Assembly (NCBI GenBank): GCA_041862375.1
Contig: JBGVTE010000137.1
Span: forward strand, 1-11,128
Reading direction: 5' to 3'
Length of the DNA: 11,128 nt
Origin: WVZL01 sp041862375
GTDB lineage: Bacteria; Acidobacteriota; Aminicenantia; Aminicenantales; Aminicenantaceae
Shown here: in pieces, positions 6,738 through 11,128 of the stretch
Layout: each line of letters starts with the position of its first letter
Position numbering within the stretch: position 1 is the first letter of the stretch
Position numbers and translations under genes: made by a program
The notes under the pieces: model-generated
Told to the model about the DNA's origin: nothing
The model's input: the letters and a program-made list of their open reading frames with translations, nothing else
Database searches by the model: none

Positions 6738-7706
6738 TTATCGGAGCGATCTAAGGCCATCTTTAATTAAATACGATGGGGGCTTTTCCGAATTAGCTCG
6801 AATAGAAGTATAACAATACACGCAGTCGTTAGATCTTATAAAATCTTGCTTAAGTTCTTTTAGAGATTGGTAATTTTTTATGATGAGACCACACGGGGAA
6901 AGAGTGCCATCAGGATTCACCACCATGAATTTTACTCCAGCTCTACAATTGTCAAGGGATTCGTTTTCGAAGAAATCAATCATTCTCATGAATGTATAGT
7001 CAGAAGTATAGACGTTATTGTGTTGTCTTTTGAAGAGGAGCAGCTGATGTAGTATATCCTTGAGTTCTTCCAATTCCTCGGTAGAGAGGAGATAGTCTTT
7101 TTTGTTAGTTCTTAAGTAAGTATATGTACTAAAGTTTATGTTGACGTGCCATGCCCCGGCTAATTCAGCCAAGCGGATAAGATCCCTAAAGTTGTCACTC
7201 TGGACCACACAACTGAGAGTAATAGCTTTTTCATTAATTGATTCGAGTTCTTTCATGAGCGTTTCTATGCGTTTAAAAAGCCCCGGTACTTGGCGGAATT
7301 CGTCGTGACGCTCGTCAGGGTAATCCAGCGAAAGGGAGAATTCGTCCACTCCCGCCTCCCTGAGGCTGAGGTATCTCTTTTTTGTCAGAAGAACTCCATT
7401 AGTAGTTACGACTATAAAAGGGGCTCTGTTTGGAATTCTTAAAGCTTCTATGATTTGTTCTAAGTCCCTTCGAAGTAAAGGCTCCCCACCCGATACTTGG
7501 GCAACGACTGGCTTGAGTTGGCGACAGATTGCAGCGTATTTTTGAGGTGAAGCTCTCTGTTCATCAACGGGACCTCCTAAGTGGCAGTGTTTGCACAGGG
7601 CATTACAGCGATAGGTTACTTCAAAGGAAACACAAAAAGGTCTCTTAGCAATATAATTTTTTACTCCCCGGCTTGCCAAAGATAGTGAGCGGGTAAATGA
7701 GATCAT
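6738..7706 (-). CDS. radical SAM protein with SPASM-like C-terminal cysteines
   Basis: The 322-residue protein carries the radical SAM 4Fe-4S motif CxxxCxxC as Cys34, Cys38 and Cys41 in TYRCNALCKHC, then the SAM-binding VSGGEPLLRRDL (71-82), VVTTNG (99-104) and a third barrel block around FSLSLDYPDERHDEFR (123-138). The C-terminal part has Cys254, Cys272, Cys295 and Cys298, with VNPDGTLSPCG (263-273) and CVYCY (295-299). This resembles a shortened SPASM/twitch auxiliary cluster domain as in MoaA/PqqE/anSME-type enzymes. It should cleave SAM to a 5'-deoxyadenosyl radical and modify a substrate in the cytoplasm. Its ATG overlaps the phosphatidyltransferase stop as ATGA (7703-7706), and AGGAG at 7717-7721 lies 10 bases upstream, so the two are tightly coupled. 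No small precursor-peptide gene is seen nearby, which argues against a RiPP role and fits lipid or head-group modification. The actual substrate is unknown. Confidence 0.9.
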   Translation of the reverse strand: MISFTRSLSLASRGVKNYIAKRPFCVSFEVTYRCNALCKHCHLGGPVDEQRASPQKYAAICRQLKPVVAQVSGGEPLLRRDLEQIIEALRIPNRAPFIVVTTNGVLLTKKRYLSLREAGVDEFSLSLDYPDERHDEFRQVPGLFKRIETLMKELESINEKAITLSCVVQSDNFRDLIRLAELAGAWHVNINFSTYTYLRTNKKDYLLSTEELEELKDILHQLLLFKRQHNNVYTSDYTFMRMIDFFENESLDNCRAGVKFMVVNPDGTLSPCGLIIKNYQSLKELKQDFIRSNDCVYCYTSIRANSEKPPSYLIKDGLRSLR

Positions 7707-8329
7707 TTCAGAGAAGCTCCTCTTTTATGATAACTAATTTTTTTACCAGTTAGGCTATTTTTATTCAAGAGAAAAATTGAATACGACTTAACCACAATTA
7801 AAAGAACTGCAAAGATGGAAGCAATTACCTGGAGCTTGGGAAGAAAAATCAGGATTAAGGTGACTACAGTAGAATTGCAGAATTTACCCACTGGACTAAA
7901 GTTTAGGATGTAAACGGTTTGATCGACTTTGTAGAAATAATTTGGTGAGATGATATTGTATTTCAGGAATTGATAGCTCAGGTAAAAATCAACAAAGGCG
8001 AAATCAAGAAGGTATATTGCTACAGGAATGTACAAGGTGGGCTGAAAGTGGAGAAAATTAACGTAAAAGAATAGAGTTTCTATACGATCAGCAATGATAT
8101 CAATTTCTGCTCCTAAGATTGTTTCTTGCTTAAATCTTCGAGCGTAAAAACCATCAGCTACATCTCCAAACCAATGGACGGCAAGGCCGATAAAATTATA
8201 GGTTGGATTCATTTTTATGATGGCCAGTATAAAGAAGACAAGAGAAATTATTAATCTTAGTAAAGTCAGAATGTTAGGTTCGCTGAATAAACATTGAGGA
8301 TCTTTTGGCTTAAACCATCTGCATTTCAA
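7703..8329 (-). CDS. CDP-alcohol phosphatidyltransferase family membrane enzyme
   Basis: The 208-residue protein contains the complete family signature D-x2-DG-x2-AR-x8-G-x3-D-x3-D: Asp56, Asp59-Gly60, Ala63-Arg64, Gly73, Asp77 and Asp81. These residues bind metal and the CDP group and transfer a phosphatidyl or similar group from a CDP-activated donor to an alcohol. Membrane segments are visible near 19-38, 44-56, 84-115 and 145-195. The LFSEPNILTLLR opening is typical of PgsA-, Pss- and cardiolipin-synthase-like members, so the acceptor alcohol cannot be assigned. The start is TTG at 8327-8329: no in-frame ATG occurs before residue 40, which lies in front of the catalytic block, and AGAGGA at 8341-8346 sits 11 bases upstream. 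It follows the PHP protein by 38 bases and its stop overlaps the radical SAM start by 4 bases. It anchors the reading of this operon as lipid-related. Confidence 0.9.
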   Translation of the reverse strand: MKCRWFKPKDPQCLFSEPNILTLLRLIISLVFFILAIIKMNPTYNFIGLAVHWFGDVADGFYARRFKQETILGAEIDIIADRIETLFFYVNFLHFQPTLYIPVAIYLLDFAFVDFYLSYQFLKYNIISPNYFYKVDQTVYILNFSPVGKFCNSTVVTLILIFLPKLQVIASIFAVLLIVVKSYSIFLLNKNSLTGKKISYHKRGASLK

Positions 8330-8367
8330 TTTTCTTTAATTCCTCTGAAGTATTTTCCTACTGCTTA

Positions 8368-10854
8368 TTAGCGGCGGACAGTCTCTTTTTGTTCTGGGAT
8401 ATCAGTCGTAAGCCTTATTTTTTCAGGCCATGGGGGATCAAATGAGCCATTTCCATCTACATCGATAAAGACTGGATTAGTCAAGGCATAAGGGAGGACA
8501 GCTTCCTCTCGTTCTCCATTCCAAGAGGGACGCTGAACCACAGGGTAGAGAGTCTTTTTTCCCAGGACTTCACCTACTATGTATGAATCCCTTTCCAGCA
8601 TCAGGCTAATTTCTTTTATCAAATTTTGAGTTAGTTTTTCCTCTTTTTTCACGGGGAAAGTAATCTTTCTTTCTCCGTTGATGATGATTCTAATATCATC
8701 CACATCTACCCAAGGAGCACTGATAACCTCGAGCCGGATGTCAATATTTTTTTCTTTTGCAGTAAATGAATCGCCGGGTTTGTATTTTTTGTTTACCTTG
8801 AGTTCAATCAAAGGTCCGTTAGTAGCAAAGGAATGTCCTTTTTTTAGAGCCAGGATGAGAGCATTTACGTTCAGACGTGTTGCTTTTCCTCCTTGGTAGT
8901 AAACGTAGGTTCTGGAAAAGCCTGGCTCTCCTCTGTCTGCAGCGTGAGAATCCGAAGATCCCATGAGAGGGAAATAGTAGCCTCGGTTTAAAAGATGAAA
9001 CCAGTCCTCGATAGCTACAGAATTGGAATTGTAGAAATATGGTCCGTTCATAACTTCAAATACATCGAAGGAGGTATCGAAAGTTTTCAGCGCATAGGAA
9101 GCCGATTCTTTGTCGAGATAATAAGTATTAAAATATCCAAGTCTTCCAGCCCGCGGATGGTTAACTTGAAGGATGGCATCAGGGTATTTTTTACGACTTG
9201 CCTTAAAAAGCGTGGATGCCTCTTCAGCCAGGGGATAAATTGCACCATTATTCTCTTCCTGAGGCCTGTATTCTAACGGAAATGAGTTGTAATGGATGAC
9301 GCCCCCATGGGTCACTTCGCTGCCTGGAATGACAGCTAAATATTCACTCAAGCCGAGCTTTTTGAGATCTGGGATATAATCAATAATGTAGTTATGGTCC
9401 GTAGCTACAGCTACATCCACTCCTTCAGCTAAGACTGACTTAATCCTCTCAGGAATAAGCAGAGTTCCGTCCGAAACTTGAGTGTGCATATGGGGATCAA
9501 TCGAGATGAGATTCGGCTTGTCAATGACTTTATCGATTCGGAAGGTTAATTTATAGTATTCATTTTTAAGTACTTCTATGATTTTTTGGTCAATGGTATA
9601 CTCTGGACCCCTTGAAGCATACACGAGATAAGTCCCGATCGGCATTTTCACTTTCATTCCCTCTTTTAGGGGATAACAGGAATTTTTAAAAGATTCCCAC
9701 CGTTTTTCAGTCTCTAAAGGATTTTCAGGTTTGAAATAAGGCGTTTTTGTTGGATGCAGGCCAATAAACGCTACTTTCCCTGGAACAAACTCTCCCTTAC
9801 TGTCTCTGATTTTGACATCTAAAGTCCCGGAGGGAATGTCTTCAAGAATACATGAATTTTCTCCTTCAGTTTCAACTGCCAGTATTTCTTCTTGTACAGC
9901 AGGAAAAAAATGTGCTTTTACTAGGTATGTACCTTTAGGAAAAGGAATTTCGAGGAAAAGTGGATCCTCTAGAAATGATCGAAAAAAGACCGCAGGAGAA
10001 AATGCATCTCTGATGATGATTTCCGCTAATCCTCCTTTAAAGTTTTTAAGGTGAATTTTTGCTTGAAGAGGATCAATTTCAAAGATTTGATAGACTTTTT
10101 TAAGTAAATTCTCAATTCTAGTATCCGTAAGAAGGGCATAGTGTACTTTGTAATGCTCGCCAGAAGCTAGCTTTCCCGGCAGGATTTTTTTGGAATAAGG
10201 GTTTAGATTAAGCCAGGCAAGATAGTGGCCTTTTTTTTGATAAACTCGGAAGTTTAAATGAGGATGTTTCTCCCTGTTAAAGGGGCTGAAATAATAACTA
10301 TGGAAAGCAGTAAAATAGACTGAGTATTCGAGATCCCTAAATTTTTCCTTTCCTGTGTTTTTTATGGTGGAGATAACATCGATTCCCCCTTCTTGAGCAA
10401 AGAATTTATACGTTGTCTTGATTTCTGCTCTTTTTCCTTCTTCTTCATAAGCAGCGTTTGCTTCGAATGCCAGGGTACCTTCTGGAATATTCTTCTTTAA
10501 CTGCTTGAGCGAGGAATAGATAGGGTATTTCCTCTTGTACTTTATACTAATCATTGGTGCTCCGATTCCCAGGTCACTTACTAAATTCTCTTTTGCAGGA
10601 ATAAAGCTGAGGATGCTTCCCATCGCATTGACAGCGTGAAATGTCTTAAGGGGCCGTTTTGCTCCCCCTATTAAGGCAAGATTTTTGCCATCCGATATTA
10701 AAATGTCGCCTGTTTTCCAGATGCGTGAAAATTCATGAGGCAAGTCTTCGGTATTCTCTATTACTTTGACTGTTAGCTCATTTCCTTGAAGTTGAATGGC
10801 GATAATAAGGAAGAATACCAGTCCTGAACACAGGGAATATTTGGAGAGTTTCAT
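8368..10854 (-). CDS. exported CehA/McbA-type PHP-domain metallohydrolase
   Basis: The 828-residue protein begins with a signal peptide (MKLSK, hydrophobic 8-22, possible cleavage near QLQG-NE). Residues about 25-445 are beta-rich and unassigned; around 340-365 (SGTLDVKIRDSKGEFVPGKV) they look like an Ig-like or carboxypeptidase-regulatory-like fold. Residues about 450-685 are a PHP-type domain with DPHMHTQVSDG (His455, His457, Asp462), VATDHN (Asp486, His487), IPGSEVT (Glu513), QVNHPRAG (His566) and MGSSDSHAADRG (Asp635, His637), a multinuclear metal site. The end FIDVDGNGSFDPPWP (797-811) is typical of CehA/McbA relatives; CehA is a carbaryl hydrolase of about the same length. The family probably hydrolyses esters or phosphoesters outside the cytoplasm. 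The start is certain: GAGGAGG at 10861-10867 is 6 bases upstream. It is the first gene of the minus-strand operon, 38 bases before the phosphatidyltransferase. The natural substrate and any link to the lipid genes are unknown. Confidence 0.88.
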   Translation of the reverse strand: MKLSKYSLCSGLVFFLIIAIQLQGNELTVKVIENTEDLPHEFSRIWKTGDILISDGKNLALIGGAKRPLKTFHAVNAMGSILSFIPAKENLVSDLGIGAPMISIKYKRKYPIYSSLKQLKKNIPEGTLAFEANAAYEEEGKRAEIKTTYKFFAQEGGIDVISTIKNTGKEKFRDLEYSVYFTAFHSYYFSPFNREKHPHLNFRVYQKKGHYLAWLNLNPYSKKILPGKLASGEHYKVHYALLTDTRIENLLKKVYQIFEIDPLQAKIHLKNFKGGLAEIIIRDAFSPAVFFRSFLEDPLFLEIPFPKGTYLVKAHFFPAVQEEILAVETEGENSCILEDIPSGTLDVKIRDSKGEFVPGKVAFIGLHPTKTPYFKPENPLETEKRWESFKNSCYPLKEGMKVKMPIGTYLVYASRGPEYTIDQKIIEVLKNEYYKLTFRIDKVIDKPNLISIDPHMHTQVSDGTLLIPERIKSVLAEGVDVAVATDHNYIIDYIPDLKKLGLSEYLAVIPGSEVTHGGVIHYNSFPLEYRPQEENNGAIYPLAEEASTLFKASRKKYPDAILQVNHPRAGRLGYFNTYYLDKESASYALKTFDTSFDVFEVMNGPYFYNSNSVAIEDWFHLLNRGYYFPLMGSSDSHAADRGEPGFSRTYVYYQGGKATRLNVNALILALKKGHSFATNGPLIELKVNKKYKPGDSFTAKEKNIDIRLEVISAPWVDVDDIRIIINGERKITFPVKKEEKLTQNLIKEISLMLERDSYIVGEVLGKKTLYPVVQRPSWNGEREEAVLPYALTNPVFIDVDGNGSFDPPWPEKIRLTTDIPEQKETVRR

Positions 10855-10860
10855 CTAATG

Positions 10861-10909
10861 CCTCCTCGTCTCATGGTTTCAATGATAAGTATGAATTGTT
10901 CCAATGCAA
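10861..10909 (-). promoter_or_regulatory. leader of the minus-strand operon: strong ribosome binding site and possible promoter
   Basis: On the minus strand GAGGAGG (10861-10867) lies 6 bases before the PHP-protein ATG and fixes that start. A possible promoter has TATCAT (10882-10887, 5 of 6 to the -10 consensus) and a weak TTGCAT (10904-10909) 16 bases upstream. That would give a leader of only about 20 bases. A second poor pair, TTGAAT and TATAGA with a 15-base spacer, lies further upstream in the same A/T-rich stretch. The ribosome binding site is clear; the promoter assignment is weak. Confidence 0.35.
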
Positions 10910-10975
10910 TGTAATGTAAAAGGTATTTACTCTATAATAAAAATAAATGTAATTCAAATCTTTTAGCCACAATGT

Positions 10976-10996
10976 AAGCATCTTTTTTTCCGTGAT
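10976..10996. repeat. single-arm copy of the left-end hairpin repeat
   Basis: AAGCATC, seven T, CCGTGAT matches the reverse complement of 141-160 except for one extra T. It also matches the right arm 169-186 in direct orientation with one mismatch over 18 bases. No partner arm is found nearby, so it is half of the element. It lies 59 bases before the right copy of the 73-bp repeat, whereas the full hairpin lies 35 bases after the left copy. Confidence 0.6.
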
Positions 10997-11055
10997 AAGG
11001 AAAGAAAAGCGTGGGTATACGGTGAAGAAGGTCCTATGAAGTAAAGCTCATGCAT

Positions 11056-11128
11056 GGTTTTTTACACCCACATGCCTTCGCCTAACATATTTGAGTCGCT
11101 GGGGCAAAGCGAGCGTGCCTTCAAGCCG
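11056..11128. repeat. 73-bp direct repeat, right copy (cut by window end)
   Basis: All 73 bases are identical to 35-107 in the same orientation, and the window stops while the copies still match, so the repeat is at least this long. The preceding 34 bases do not match those before the left copy, which rules out simple circular closure of this window through the overlap. The region from 10910 to 11055 between the operon leader and this copy holds only A/T-rich DNA and the half hairpin, with no credible gene. Confidence 0.9.

Noticed and set aside
8995..10054. Plus-strand frames of 93 and 80 codons (8995-9276, 9812-10054) opposite the PHP-protein gene
   Set aside because: Both are antisense to well-supported coding sequence of the CehA/McbA-type protein and show no domain pattern or start signals.
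1..11128. The window as a complete circular element closed through the 73-bp terminal overlap
   Set aside because: The left copy starts at base 35, and bases 1-34 do not match the 34 bases before the right copy, so the ends do not overlap as they would in a circular contig. No replication, mobilisation or integrase gene is present.
1..11128. tRNA genes, CRISPR arrays, prophage or toxin-antitoxin genes
   Set aside because: No cloverleaf with a T-loop GTTCRA block, no regularly spaced repeats and no relevant protein motifs were seen on either strand; only the two-copy repeat at the borders is present.

Overview
The window looks like bacterial chromosomal DNA: dense genes, AGGAGG-type ribosome binding sites, overlapping stop/start codons and N-terminal signal peptides. 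The base composition looks moderately AT-rich. Secreted hydrolases (GH172/DUF2961, a COG1228-type amidohydrolase and a CehA/McbA-type PHP protein) beside lipid-type enzymes would fit an uncultured, possibly anaerobic lineage such as Aminicenantes or a relative. That placement is a guess from gene style, and no phylogenetic marker is present.

Layout. Bases 1-449 hold no convincing gene. They contain one copy of a 73-bp repeat, an A/T-rich hairpin, a second hairpin and a near-consensus sigma70-type promoter. Three plus-strand genes follow: a DUF429 RNase H-fold protein (450-1067), then a two-gene exported unit made of a DUF2961/GH172 glycoside hydrolase (1225-2424) and a metal-dependent amidohydrolase (2443-3945).

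From the right, a minus-strand series reads toward them: a secreted CehA/McbA-type PHP metallohydrolase (10854-8368), a CDP-alcohol phosphatidyltransferase (8329-7703), a radical SAM/SPASM-like enzyme (7706-6738), a VTT/DedA-like membrane protein (6701-6018), an extended SDR NAD(P)-dependent epimerase/dehydratase-like enzyme (6028-5054) and, after a 160-bp gap, a diacylglycerol/sphingosine-kinase-family lipid kinase (4893-3952). The two transcription units converge with only 6 bp between stop codons. Bases 10855-11128 contain the leader of the minus-strand operon, a half copy of the left-end hairpin and the second copy of the 73-bp repeat, which runs to the last base.

How the genes may work together. 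The phosphatidyltransferase, radical SAM, VTT protein, SDR and lipid kinase form a compact set that reads as an envelope-lipid synthesis or modification pathway. Its product cannot be named from sequence alone. The plus-strand GH172/amidohydrolase pair looks like a separate export-and-degrade unit. The identical repeat at both ends is the main structural oddity: the whole gene block lies between two direct repeats.
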